A stretch of 64,000 nt of DNA from Clytia hemisphaerica. Taxonomy: Eukaryota > Cnidaria > Hydrozoa > Leptothecata > Clytiidae. The stretch spans positions 454,185 to 518,184 of the forward strand of contig CACVBU010000189.1 of NCBI GenBank assembly GCA_902728285.1, read 5' to 3'. The translations under genes were made by a program, and so were the position numbers. This document shows, in pieces, positions 35,901 to 44,890 of the stretch (its first letter is position 1; every line of letters begins with the position of its first letter). The notes beneath the pieces were generated by a model. That model was not told where the DNA came from, ran no database searches, and worked only from the letters and a program-made list of their open reading frames with translations.

Positions 35901-38900
35901 ACTCTGCACTTGTTTACCCGCTCTTTTCACGTCTATTCAATGGGCTCTACCGGAAAATGTCCGTACATGGGGGTGATGAATATATAGTGTCCGGCGGTAG
36001 TGAGAAATCTACAAAATTTACCCTTGTCCGGGGGGGGGGATCTGCTCTGTTTGGGGTAATTTTGAATGTCCATGGGGTCAAAAGTCACAATGTCCGGGGG
36101 GGTAAATTTCCAAAAAATATTTTATCCTCCACCCCCATATTCAAATTTTTGGACCTACCCCGGTGGGGTGGAGGTCCTATAAATTAACCTGTGTTCGTCC
36201 GTCCGTTCGTCTGTGACCAACTTTTCTCAGGATTGAATCATAGGAATCTTTTGATTTTTGGTACAAAGGTGCAAAATGGTGGTGGCCAAAATGTGACAGA
36301 GCCCGATTTTCGAAAAAAAAATTTTTTGGGCCAATTTGGGCCAAAAAACGGCTAAAAAACGGGTTTTTTAGACTTTGAGAAAAATTGGATCATTAATTTT
36401 TTCTGATTTTTTGTACGAAAGTAGCCATCATAGGTAAAAGATGGCTCAAGCAGATTTTTGCAAAAAAATTTTGTTGGCTCAGAAAACGCATGTTTATCTA
36501 TAAGAATCACTATTAATAAGCATACATCAATGTTCTTAGTCAAATTACTCAATTTTTTTATGAGATAGATGTTTTTTTTGCTCATGAGGGCTTACTTTTA
36601 GAGAGTATGTGTGTTTAGACATAAAATTTTGGTTGCTTAGCGTGTTTTTATAGAAAAACTGGCCAAATTGGATATTTTTTTATTAGCACATTATCAATTA
36701 CTTAATTATTAGCTTTTCTCGAGATTGGCTCTTTCATTCTTTATGATTTTTTGCACAAAGATGCATAACTTTAAACCATCAAATGTGACGGAGCCCAATT
36801 TTTGAAAAAAAATGTTTTTGGGCAAATTTGGGCCAAAAAACGGCTAAAAAAAGGGTTTTTTGGACTTTGTGAAATATTGGATCATTGTTTTTTTTCTGAT
36901 TTTTTACATGAAAGTAGGTAAAAGATGGCTCAAGCAGATTTTTGTGAAAAAAGAATTTTTCAGCTCAAAAAACGCATCTTTATTTATAAGAATCACTATT
37001 AATAAGCATACATCAATGTTATTAGCCAAATTACTCAATTTTTTAATGAGATAGATGTTTTTTTTTGCTCACAAAGTCTTGAATATGAAAGATTACTTCA
37101 AGAGCATGAAATTTTGGTTTCTAAACGTTTTTTTTTATAAGAAACAAACGACTAATTTTGATAGATCGTCACTATTTGTGTTCTGAATGATTTTTTAACG
37201 GTCATTCTCACGTAGATATCAATTATATTTGTTAAATGCATAACCAGGTAGGTCCATAAAAGTATCACTTGTTTGCTGGAAAAGCCCAATTGTTAACTCC
37301 CTCACTGACTCATGCGTTCGTTTATTCATCCAATAATTTATTCAATCGTTCATTATTTCAGTCACTAGCTTGTCCATTCAGTCTCTACTTCTTTCATTCG
37401 TTTATTCATTCTCTCTTTCACTCATTCATTCATTCATTCATTCATTCATGTTTTGATTAGTTTCGTTTGTATACAAAACAAACAACACTAATTACTAACT
37501 AATTATTTTGAATCATTTACAGATCCGTAATGAACGCTCAAAACCTTCAGTATTTTCAATTGAAATTTCAGCTGAAAAATTACTATTTTCAATCCATTCC
37601 GCTATATTTTTCCTTGCCTTTAAGGTTTTACATTGGATGTGATTTCTGCCAAGATTGGTTCCACGGTACGTGTGTGGGAATTACTCAAATCGAGGCTGCT
37701 GGTATCAAACAGTATCGTTGTCCGAATTGTTGTGATAAAAACGATCAGAATCTAATCGAGTTGAGAAAATTGTCGACCAAAGAAATAGATGGATTGAAAC
37801 GTTTGCATCGCTCATTAAAGGTAGGTTTTGATTTCTTTATGCTCAAGACCATGTTCAGACGTTACGGTTTCGTATCGTTCCGCTATGGTTTCCGTTACGG
37901 ATCGAGAGTGTTCATATTGGTTTCGGAACGTTTTGGAGCAGTTCCGCTCCGATGAAAATAGTGGAGCGAAACCGTTTCCATCTGTTTTGCTTTGTAACGT
38001 CTTGGACGTTGCGAATTTTGACGTTTTAACTTGTTTCGGAACCGTTCGGAACGATACGGAACCGTAACGTCTTAACATGGTCTGAGTATGAAAAGAATTG
38101 AAAAATATGCCACCCTTTCGCAATGACAGATGATTTTTGACCGCAATCGTTATCTACCAGTGCTGAAAAAGACATGTGTCCACGATTACGCAAGTGCACT
38201 TCTATTTTCAACATTTATTAAATTTTGCTTTATTTTTCTTTTACAGAGTCATAAGATGGCATGGCCCTTCCAGCAACCCGTCGATGCAACCGACATCCCT
38301 GATTACTATGAGCAGATTAAAGAACCCATGGGTATGTTCGTTTTTTGATTAAATATCTTTTTAAAGGGAACTTCCGAGAATCCGGTGTTCCGGTATTTGA
38401 CAGGAAATGACCGGTATTCCGGTATTGAAAAGCCGAGTGCCCGGTACTCCGTTACTCATCGTAACCTTTTTGACGGTATTTGTCAAATTTTTGTTTGGTA
38501 ATGACTTACCTCTACAACAATCCAAAAGTTCTCTTAACAATCAAAAGCTCCAAAATCGTAAATATTCGGTTAAGTGCTGCGGTAAAGCCACTGTTTTTCA
38601 TCTTGGTGCGTTTGATTGTTAAGGGAAATTTTGGATTGTTATAGGTAAGTACGTTATGCAAGCATTTTATGAATAAATAACCGTTATTCCGGTATTTTAT
38701 ACTCTCGGAAGCCCTATTTTTAACACTAATTATGAACTCTTCTTTGTCTCCTTAGATAGTATTTCATTTCTTTTCATGTGATCCACTGAAAGGAACATGA
38801 AAAGGACAGGAGCTCGAATAAGGAAACTTGAGTCTATACACTGACCTTTATTTATCCCTGGATCGAGCCTTATCCACCATCTTTGATTGGAGTTTTTTTG

Positions 38901-39506
38901 GAATTGAAGCCTTTGCAATGTTAAAAATTAACGTCTAACGGTACTACATCATCAAGGTAGACCTAGCGCTCTCGATGCATTTACACCGCTATTGAGTGCC
39001 GCCATTAGGGTACCACTTTTCAAAAAACTCCGATCAAAGATTTTGCTTTGCTGGGATTGAGAAACTCGGTCAGGTATATATAAAGGTCAGTGAGTTTGAA
39101 ATTCCTATATCTTTAGTTGACTATTGTTAATTCGTATTTCTGTTTTTGAAATCTTTTATGATTATAACCACCTAAAGGTGAAGGTGAAATATCCACATTT
39201 TCTAGGATTCTGATTTCTCTATAACTCGAAGAAATTATATTTCCTGTTCGAGAGTTCGAATTATAGAGAGTCGACTGTTTGTTTTACAAATCATTTTTCA
39301 TAGATTTCGAAACGATGAGTAAAAAATTACGTGAAAAGAAATACACCACATTAGCGGAATTTGTTGCCGACGTGTCAAGAATTTTCAACAACTGTCGTAT
39401 TTTCAATCCACCGGATTCTTCTTTCTACAAATGTGCCGAGGTCCTTGATAACTTCTTCGTTCAAAAATTGAAAGGTTTTAAGAACACGCTGATGAAAGGA
39501 CGCTAG
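14912..39506 (+). CDS. BPTF: BPTF / NURF301, large subunit of the NURF chromatin remodeller
   Basis: BPTF recruits the ISWI-containing NURF complex to modified nucleosomes. Eighteen coding exons give 1,916 aa: 14912-15984, 19022-19191, 19370-19474, 20643-20891, 24819-25451, 25753-27276, 28630-28797, 29594-29727, 30196-30378, 30761-30929, 31076-31139, 31358-31449, 33699-33919, 34644-34948, 35692-35868, 37625-37820, 38247-38331, 39304-39506. Domains in order: basic/Ser-rich N-terminus; DDT (about 118-180); PHD1 (about 273-314, [16 protein letters not shown]); conserved middle blocks ([17 protein letters not shown] near 560; [11 protein letters not shown] near 780); [16 protein letters not shown] (near 1200); helical KR-rich segment (about 1490-1600); two adjacent PHDs (about 1684-1735, [15 protein letters not shown]; about 1744-1792, [15 protein letters not shown]); bromodomain (about 1822-1910, with the acetyl-lysine Asn in CRIFNP). 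Shorter than fly (about 2,670) and human (about 3,000) because the long Gln-rich stretch is missing. The ATG at 14912 is the first in the long exon. Confidence 0.96.
16156..17311. mobile_element. Element K (CATAGCGTCAGCC ends), nested in L
   Basis: Bounded by CATAGCGTCAGCC and GGCTGACGCTATG. G-rich subterminal words at both ends (GGGGGGACCTATG, GGGGGGCTAATTTTTGCC) and an AT-rich interior without coding potential. Confidence 0.65.
18354..18525. mobile_element. MITE family M, copy 1
   Basis: Contains GGCCATATTTTAGAAAGGCA, GGACGCTAAAAGGGCAT and GTCCGATAACCGGACG. An inverted copy is at 20446-20612. Confidence 0.65.
19670..19890 (+). repeat. Dispersed repeat Z, copy 1
   Basis: Shares GAACCTACTTTAGAGCAC and AAATCGATTGTGGTTTCAAA with 62660-62850, in the same orientation. 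Type unknown; no TIR seen. Confidence 0.6.
20097..20438. mobile_element. MITE family N (long TIRs)
   Basis: About 342 bp with approximately 37-bp terminal inverted repeats containing AAATTGTTGGTTTGCCGTCA and GGGTCGGTCGG. It abuts a family M copy. A structurally similar element with GGGTCGGTCGG subterminal words is family O (45622-46007). Confidence 0.8.
20446..20612. mobile_element. MITE family M, copy 2 (inverted)
   Basis: Reverse complement of 18354-18525, with CGTCCGGTTATCGGAC and TTTGGCCACCAACGGACGCT. It ends about 30 bp before the BPTF exon at 20643. Confidence 0.65.
21841..22620. repeat. 50-bp satellite inside element P, about 15 copies
   Basis: Unit starts TTGATAAAAGTGATATTTGA followed by AACACTCTTAAAAGTTTCGA. 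The period is exactly 50 bp from 21841 to about 22390, with single-base slips later and degeneration after about 22590. Variants alternate GATATTTG/GATCTTAG and GTTTCGA/GTTACGA. Confidence 0.95.
23715..23985. repeat. Three to four tandem copies of a roughly 70-bp repeat in element P
   Basis: Each copy contains CAAATGATTTT, ATTAAACTTTCCTTA and CTGTCTCAGTGACTCCG. Later copies are shorter and decayed. Confidence 0.8.
27547..27748. mobile_element. MITE family DD, copy 1
   Basis: Inverted ends contain ATTTCATAAATTACGTCACG and its complement, with CCAAGGTGATTA/TAATCACCATGG inside. Copy 2 is at 50063-50271. Confidence 0.7.
27897..28622 (+). mobile_element. tRNA-derived SINE-Q, split by a MITE, ending at a BPTF splice acceptor
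   Basis: The head has an A box GGGTAGCTCAGTCGATAGAG and, after the insertion, a B box GGGTTCGATCCCCGG. The body runs to a (CTTA)n tail at about 28606-28622. The next bases are the acceptor of the BPTF exon at 28630, so the tail forms its pyrimidine-rich stretch. A 461-bp MITE (27926-28386) interrupts the head. Confidence 0.85.
27926..28386. mobile_element. MITE family R inside SINE-Q, with 5-bp target duplication
   Basis: Ends CATAGTGTCCTCC and GGAGGACACTATG, flanked on both sides by ATTCG (27921-27925 and 28387-28391). The interior has long G homopolymers (about 27953-27968 and 28025-28039) and GGGGGGAAA words. Removing it restores a continuous tRNA-like head. Confidence 0.9.
28863..28990. 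repeat. Long hairpin / MITE in BPTF intron
   Basis: Two arms of about 52 bp (28863-28915 and 28939-28990) are imperfect inverted repeats around CCCCGGTTTTTGCCAGTAG. The loop is about 23 bp. The outer ends read TGACGTA/TACGTCA. Confidence 0.85.
29291..29425. mobile_element. pogo-like MITE (family B), copy 3
   Basis: Starts TACAGTCAACTCTCTCTAAT with several TAATTCGAAC words. The right end is degraded near 29425. Confidence 0.6.
29456..29565. repeat. Near-perfect 41-bp-arm palindrome beside a BPTF exon
   Basis: Arms 29456-29496 and 29524-29565 are complementary with about one mismatch (AGCGATGCATTGTGGGATTG and its inverse). The loop is 27 bp. It ends 28 bp upstream of the exon at 29594. The lack of divergence suggests a recent insertion. 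Confidence 0.9.
29960..30147 (-). mobile_element. SINE-S, copy 4
   Basis: Same family as 12490-12688. On the - strand GGTTCGAATCCCCACCCC is the B box and GACCGTG/GGCCGTTGACCACGTG lies in the body. Eleven bases are missing near the B box (the copy reads CGAACCGCCTGG). It lies 49 bp upstream of the exon at 30196. Confidence 0.75.
30509..30666 (-). mobile_element. SINE-S, copy 5 (decayed)
   Basis: Retains CCTAGAATACTGGGCTACCC and GCCAGCTGACCGCG on the - strand. The B box is degraded. Confidence 0.65.
31473..31648. mobile_element. MITE family AA, copy 1
   Basis: Inverted ends GCCATTTCACAGTCGATATG and GCGACTGTGAAATGGC with inner ATCATGGGTAATCAGGAC. Copy 2 lies just after the BPTF stop codon (39519-39678). 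Confidence 0.75.
31745..31930. mobile_element. MITE family H, copy 1
   Basis: Ends TGGCTTTTCCAGAAAAGTTG and an inverse TATTTTCTGGACGAGCCCG, with repeated CCCCCGGACA words. The TIR tip is shared with family G. Copy 2 (35941-37288) is split by element W. Confidence 0.65.
32520..33649 (+). mobile_element. Element W, copy 1 (1.13 kb, GGACCTACC ends)
   Basis: Starts with a hairpin, GGACCTACCCCGGTGGGGTA followed by GAGGTCC, then TCCGTCCGTTCG repeats. It ends GGTAGGTCC. The interior consists of two or three diverged copies of a roughly 270-bp module containing TTAGTTTTTTCTGATTTTT, ATGTGACGGAGCCCGATTTT and ATGCCGGAAATATGCCGGAA. No protein was recognised. It ends 49 bp before the BPTF exon at 33699. 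Confidence 0.8.
33939..34205. mobile_element. pogo-like MITE (family B) copy 4, interrupted by MITE A
   Basis: The flanks (33939-33991 and 34084-34205) together match the reverse complement of the uninterrupted element at 50421-50590. The intervening 33992-34083 is a partial family A copy (GATTTTACGTCACTTACAAC and ATGGTGCATATCATG). Confidence 0.8.
34956..35100. mobile_element. MITE family J, copy 2
   Basis: Opposite orientation to 1256-1399: GGTTGAAATAACGGTCGGAC at the left, AAATCGTTATTTCGAGCC at the right. It begins 7 bp after the donor of the BPTF exon ending at 34948. Confidence 0.75.
35101..35290 (+). mobile_element. tRNA-derived SINE-T, copy 1
   Basis: The B box region reads GTCGTGCGTTCAACCCTGGC. 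The body has TTGATGCCTCTCTGCT and CCTTCCCCTACTTTTGGGTA, matching the reverse complement of 58604-58855. Confidence 0.75.
35941..37288. mobile_element. MITE family H, copy 2, split by element W copy 2
   Basis: The left part (35941-36150) starts GGGCTCTACCGGAAAATGTC and has CCGGGGGGG words. The right end TGCTGGAAAAGCCCA is found only after element W, at 37273-37287. The two pieces fit the family H layout. Confidence 0.65.
36151..37255 (+). mobile_element. Element W, copy 2 (1.1 kb)
   Basis: Same ends and hairpin as 32520-33649 (GGACCTACCCCGGTGGGGTG ... GGTAGGTCC), same orientation. The interior is made of two copies of a diverged module: GGGCCAAAAAACGGCTAAAA and AAGATGGCTCAAGCAGATTT each occur twice. 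Confidence 0.8.
37405..37449. repeat. (ATTC)n microsatellite
   Basis: Uninterrupted CATTCATTCATTCATTCATT at about 37420-37449, preceded by degenerate ATTC/TTTC sequence from about 37310. Confidence 0.9.
37847..38083. mobile_element. Palindromic MITE family CC
   Basis: 237 bp with ends GACCATGTTCAGACGTTACG and CGTAACGTCTTAACATGGTC. The arms continue with GGTTTCGTATCGTTCCG and its near complement. It starts 26 bp after the donor of the exon that ends PHD3. Confidence 0.85.
38365..38715. mobile_element. MITE family HH with a smaller MITE nested inside
   Basis: Outer ends AGGGAACTTCCGAGAA and CTCTCGGAAGCCCT, with inner GTATTCCGGTATT words. The centre (38503-38650) is a separate palindrome with ACTTACCTCTACAACAATCC and an inverse GGATTGTTATAGGTAAGT. 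Confidence 0.75.
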
Positions 39507-39518
39507 ATTTATTTATAC

Positions 39519-39678
39519 ACCGTTTCATGATCGAAATCAATCATGGGTAATCATTGCGTCCCCATAACGGCTTCCCATTGGTTAAAAGCAAAAACAACCA
39601 AAATTCTGGACCAACAGAAAGTTGTTATTAGAGCGCGGTTGTCCTGATTACCCATGATTCCTTTTGAATGTGAAATGA
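39519..39678. mobile_element. MITE family AA, copy 2, in the probable BPTF 3' UTR
   Basis: ATCATGGGTAATCA ... TGATTACCCATGAT with outer TTTCA/TGAAAT. It starts 13 bp after the stop codon and could fold as a hairpin in the mRNA. Confidence 0.7.
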
Positions 39679-40285
39679 TTTATCGCAAAGTGATTTCCAT
39701 CAGATCAGGATTACTTTTTGATGATTTCGTTAAAACCTGCACATATCGAAGAACTTCGATTGTTGGTTTGTTGATTCGGAAGAGCCGTGTATATTCCAAT
39801 GGTGACGACGTCATAATGATTGTCTCATTTGCTTATGCAAGCTAAACGATGCTCATATATTTATTGATATATTTGACAACATTGGTTATAGATAAGCGCA
39901 TGCGGCTCTGACTACAGATTCAAAATTCTACTACTGTAGCTTCACGCATAGTTTGTAGTTCACGCACACGCATTTCCAATCTAACGGTAGCGCTCATCCT
40001 TTTTGGAAACATTGAGCGATCACTATAAGGAGGACCACTTTATTCATCAATTTCTATCAGCGACTTTGAACTGGCAAAGAAACATTCAGAACTATGCAAT
40101 TTCAGTTCAAACCATTATTTTCCGTCATCAATTTTTTTGTCTTTTGTATTTATTTCCACTGATATGATAATAGAGAAACCATATTATTTATTTCCCAATC
40201 TATTGTATTATTTTTGATTCTTTTTTTTTTGGTCTTTAAAAATTTTTAGGCGTAGCTCTTAGAGAAATCGCTTTACTACTGTTTT

Positions 40286-40437
40286 CATGATATGCACCCC
40301 TGCAATGACTTCACGAAATTATGCAACTTTTCTGCTTTTATTCCGCCCAATAACGTCACTTTTTCTTTTGTTTAAGTGACGTATTGGGTGGAAAATTTTA
40401 AAAGTTCCCAGAAGACTCTCCAGTGATGCATATCATG
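40286..40437. mobile_element. MITE family A, copy 4 (longest)
   Basis: CATGATATGCACCCCTGCAA to TGATGCATATCATG, with CGCCCAATAACGTCACTT and AAGTGACGTATTGGGTGG inside. Closest relative is 739-862. Confidence 0.8.
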
Positions 40438-41325
40438 AATTATCTTTTTGGTGATCATATAAACTGAAGTCAGGAGTTTCATTTCGATAATTTGCATCTA
40501 TGAAAACGTCCTCTCTCAATTTTCTTGTTCTTAAGAAAACAAACAGTTGCTTTTTTGGTAGACTTAATTAATAGCATATACTATATATTCTCAGTTTTAT
40601 AATAGTAGCTAGAGTGAATTTTTATTCCCAATTTATTTCATTAAAAAGTATAAAAGATTTTTTTGGCTTTTTTTAATTTTCAACATTATTCAAGCGCGTA
40701 TTTTGTTCATAATACTTATAACATGTAACATATAACATGTATTACGCGTATTATCTGGTTATTTCATGTTATTTTCATAAGACGGATATCATATATGACA
40801 TAATACAAGTACCTTTTTTAGTTTGAGTAATCTTTTTATTATGGAAGAGACATTTTTTTGAACTATCTAAAACATCATTAAGGCCAATTTAGCAATATTA
40901 GAGTTGAGGTCTGTATTACTATGAAAAATATGCTGAGCTTGCAAAAACTAGCGTTCAAACTAGTCCCGATAAAGGTGACGATTTACGATTCTTTTTTGTG
41001 TGGATTTTTTGCTTGTTACTAACGGCATACTCCGTATAAAAAACCCTTGAACTGATCAAAAAGTGAGCAAAACAAACTAATTTCTAGAAACAATGGAAAG
41101 AAACCAAAGGCTTCCAGACCGGGGTTTCTTATACGGACTATGCTTACGGGAATTAATACATTAGAAGATCTCTATAACTTTTGACTAACATTGTATGTTC
41201 TTTTTTTTATCTTTTTCAGATAATTAAATAAAAATAACGAATAAGAAAATAGAAAATTAACTGAAAAAACAGCAGACAAGATTTCAGTATGTCAAGGATT
41301 TTGAGTTGATGAGCCTTTCAGAGTT

Positions 41326-44172
41326 ATGGAGAAGCTTGTATTAGATATTGAAAGTATATCACGGCTTGCAACGAGACAGACATCAGTCAAAGAGTTTGCT
41401 ACTGTGTTAGAACAGTTGGACGTTTATTCCGGTAAGATCAGAGAGAAATTAAAGGAACCAAATCTACCTCAGTTACATAGAGACTCTTTAAGAGAAATTC
41501 AGAAATGTATCTCTCAGATAATCAAAGAAAATCAACAAACTTCTAAACAGGAAGATAACCTGCCACAGAGCCAAGAAAAAGAAGAACAAAGAGAACGCGC
41601 GATAGGACAGACTATCATCAAAGCGGGAGAAGTGAGATTTCAAGATATCGCTGGCCTAGACGTGGTCAAATCTCTTTTACATGAAGCTGTTATATTACCG
41701 GTGCAATACCCTCATCTTTTCACGGGGAAAGTGAAACCATGGAAAAGTATTCTGTTGTATGGACCACCCGGTATGAATGAATTTTTTATATTTATTCGTT
41801 TTAGTCCTTGTTTTCTATCATCAAGTAATTTTTTTTAGATCTTTATGACATTTTCATCGCCCAAATAAGGCAATTCTGTAGTCTTAATTGGCCCCATTTA
41901 TCTCAATTAATTAGACTTGATGCTTTCGCTGTTAATCACCACGGGGCACTCGGTGTGAAGCGTTTTTAAGTCATATTTTAGACAGCCGACTATCTATTCG
42001 TTCCTCTATGAAGTTAGATCGCCGCCAAAATTCGATCCTTCAAGTCGTCCCGTCGTACTAGAAGTCGTCCCGTCGCAATTTTCGGTAGTCGAATCATCCC
42101 AAGTTTCAAGTCCTCCCGTCGCACTAGAAGTTCGCAGGTCGTAATTCTTTTAAGTCGAGTCATACCAAGTTTCTAGTGGTTCCTATCAGAAGTTAACTCG
42201 TCGGAACTTGGTACATGTTCCAATCATGTACGTTTAACTGTTCTCATAAGTGTTCATGTCATCCATCAGGTATATCATGGAGATAAAAATATAAATTCAC
42301 ATTGTTTTCAAAATTTTGACATGGCTCTAATCAATAAGTAAATTTCCACACGTGTGTTTCCACCAGCTTCCATTTTGAACATTGAAGTTTTCCCTGGGTG
42401 AGCTCTGCACGTGCACAAAAACTGCACACCACACGAACATAACATTATCTCCACAATATTTTGATTTTTGATATACAAAACAATAAAGTTTTTTTCCAGA
42501 ATAGCCTAGAGTCCAACTTTTTGGGATGAGTCGACTGCCGAAATTTGCGACGAGTCAACTTCTGAAGCAACGACTCGACTTAAAATTTGGAATGTTTCGA
42601 CTTCCAAAAGATTCCGACTTGCAAACTTCTAATGCGACCTGCGGACTTCTAGTGCGACGGGACGACTTCTAGTACGTCGGGACGACTTGAAGGATCGAAT
42701 TTTGGCGGTGATCTAACTTCATAGTCCTCTCCATATTCTAATTCAGAGGCCAAATTAGTGATAATAGAGTATATACAATTATTGCTTTATAAATAAGAAC
42801 TGGAAAAGAAAGATTTTATGCTCAAAGTGCCAAAATTGCAAGAACAGCCTCAAAAAATATATATTGGATTCTTAAAAGGAAGAGTGTATTGAAAGGAATT
42901 TGTTTGAATTTATTTCTCAGGAACTGGGAAGTCAACGATCGCTCACGCAGTTTCAACAGAGGCCAATTGTACCTTCTATTCTTTATCTAGCTCTGATCTT
43001 CTCTCCTCTTGGTTTGGAGAAAGTGAGAAATTGATTAAAGAGCTCTTCTCCCAAGCTAGAAGCAACCCACGTGCTATCATCTTTATTGATGAGATTGATA
43101 GTATTTGTAGGAAACGATCAAGCAAGGTACTGCGGTAACATTTCGAGAATTTGGTAACCCAGGGGTGATGTTCAACGTTTGATGGTTTCCCTTAATATTT
43201 ATGTCAAAAATATAAATTTCTTCTTGAATTTTCGGCAAATTAAAGTAAGATAAAAACAAAAACAAAGTTCTATTAAATTGAAGAATCTCTTTTTTACAAA
43301 GGCTGCAAGGATTGGTGTTTTGTGTTTAATGGGTTGAATATGATTGATAGATTTTTTAGCCATTAGGAAAACGTCAACCGCGATTTGAGATGCCTTTTTT
43401 ATTGGTGCTATCAAAAGGTGCATGGGTTGCAGTGCTCAAAAGGGTATCTTTATCTACTGGCAGTATCCAGTCTAACACTTGTGTGACGTACTTTTCTTCT
43501 GGAATGGCTGTTTTTCTATGCCTTACTTTTCTGTAGGGGAGAAATTGGTGACAAAAACTTTTTTTATTTCCACAGGAAGAAGAAACTACACGCCGTATAA
43601 AAAACGAACTTTTAAAACAAATGGATGGGTTCAGCAGAACATCTACATCTGCTTCTCCATCCGACGAGCCTAAGAAACATCTCTTCGTTTTATGTGCTAC
43701 AAACTGTCCTTGGGAACTCGATACAGCATTCTTACGTCGATTTAGTAAACGGATATACATCCCTCTACCGGATGCGAATTCGCGTAAACAGCTATTTCGC
43801 ATCCATTTAAAAGACGTTGAAATGAGTATAGATGATTCAGATTATGACCAACTTGTCGATAAAACGGATGGTTATTCAGGAAGTGATATCTCGAATTGTA
43901 TTTCTGAAGCTGTTATGGAGCCGATTCGGGAATTAAGAGATTGCTCAACGTGGAAATGGAACGATTCGAAAATGTCACTTTCTCCAACAATTAAAAGCGA
44001 CGCTAGCGCTATATCATTGCGCCTGGAGAATATACCACGTGAAAAAGTTCAACCTCGTAAATTAAATACGAAAGATTTGTTTCACTCGATTTCGTTGAAT
44101 AAGAAAACAGTATCGCAAGAAGAAACTGTCCGATTTCAACAATTTACTGAAGATTTCGGACAAAATGGCTGA
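41326..44172 (+). CDS. VPS4-like AAA ATPase (divergent paralogue)
   Basis: VPS4 enzymes disassemble ESCRT-III polymers. Coding exons 41326-41770, 42921-43126 and 43576-44172 give 415 aa. Core motifs: Walker A GPPGTGKS (146-153), Walker [10 protein letters not shown] with D205/E206, paired arginine-finger candidates R271/R272 (LRRF), KRIYIPLP, and sensor-region TDGYSGSDI. The last residues, FTEDFGQNG, match the VPS4 C-terminal helix, and LENIPREKV matches the preceding segment. So this is VPS4, not katanin or spastin. Odd points: the first about 75 residues are helical but do not read as a typical MIT domain; pore loop 1 is S-W179-F where VPS4 has K-W-L/M; a Ser/Thr-rich insert follows KQMDGF. 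VPS4 itself is about 435-445 aa. The start ATG has G at +4. Which ESCRT partner it serves cannot be told. Confidence 0.9.
42005..42724. mobile_element. Foldback-like element X in VPS4-like intron 1
   Basis: 720 bp with roughly 200-bp inverted arms: CTATGAAGTTAGATCGCC and an inverse GATCTAACTTCATAG. The arms are filled with repeated AAGTCGTCCCGTCGCA-type words. The centre is AT-rich. No coding potential. Confidence 0.9.
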
Positions 44173-44689
44173 TCAGGTCAGTGTCACTGAAAATTCAACC
44201 TCGGCAAGATATTTGTTTTGAAAATTATTGCTGATCAGATTTTTAACAAATGCTTTCCGACGATACTATCAGAGTGCCGACAAGTGTCCCTTTTACTTTG
44301 AGTCTTCAAAGAAGGGCTGTTCATTCCAGCTTGGTCACATCACATTTCTCAGATATTCAAACTCAAGTAGGGCAAACTCCTTGACCTTGCTCTTTATTTT
44401 CACATGTTTTAAATCTGTAAATTTATCAGAATTGTACCCATATGATTGATGTTATATTTCTTTAATTTATTCTTACATTACGCCAGGATTTCATTTAATT
44501 AAAAGTGGTAACTTAGCCTCTACTAAGCGACTACCAGTTTCCATGATTAACAAACAACGGTTCGTTAGTGGTCAAGGAACTGGCTAAGGTAAATAATATT
44601 GACCAGTTTGAGTTGGCACTTAAAGGGTTAACATATTTATATCAGTATGTTGGACGGTGAAAAAGAATGCGGCTATTATATTTTGATTT

Positions 44690-44728
44690 TTCCCGACATG
44701 TTTCGGACTCGGTCCGTTCTCAAGGGAA
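44690..44728 (-). ncRNA. Hammerhead-ribozyme-like motif in the Penelope-like 3' region
   Basis: On the - strand: stem I half TTCCC, core-like TTGAGAA, stem II CGGAC-CGA-GTCCG, then AAA, a minimal stem III CATG, TC (cleavage side), and stem I half GGGAA. This is the layout of the short-stem-III hammerheads known from Penelope-like elements. The first core strand deviates from CTGANGA by a shift or two substitutions, so it may be inactive. Confidence 0.55.
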
Positions 44729-44890
44729 TGATATTTCTATAGAAAAAAAAAAAGCGTTTTTATACAAAATTGTTTGACGTCAAATTGGACAAATACGTCA
44801 TTTTAGGCGATTTCGGCTTGAAAATGGGTTGGTGTAAATGGGGCCATCTGATAAGTTGAATTTGGTCTAAAATGAACGTGTAAATCAGAC

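Larger units (their letters stand above)
39507..41325. other. BPTF 3' flank and VPS4-like 5' flank
   Basis: It holds MITE AA copy 2 (39519-39678), MITE A copy 4 (40286-40437) and an imperfect palindrome at about 41022-41150. No canonical AATAAA is seen soon after the BPTF stop. A pyrimidine tract and AG at 41205-41220 look like a splice acceptor 106 bp before the VPS4-like ATG, so a 5' UTR intron is possible. A six-codon upstream ORF (ATG at 41289) precedes the start. Confidence 0.55.

Noticed and set aside
35426..36187. ORFs overlapping the second PHD exon in other frames
   Set aside because: They run through donor and acceptor sites. Only the frame of 35692-35868 continues the PHD cysteine pattern from the neighbouring exons.
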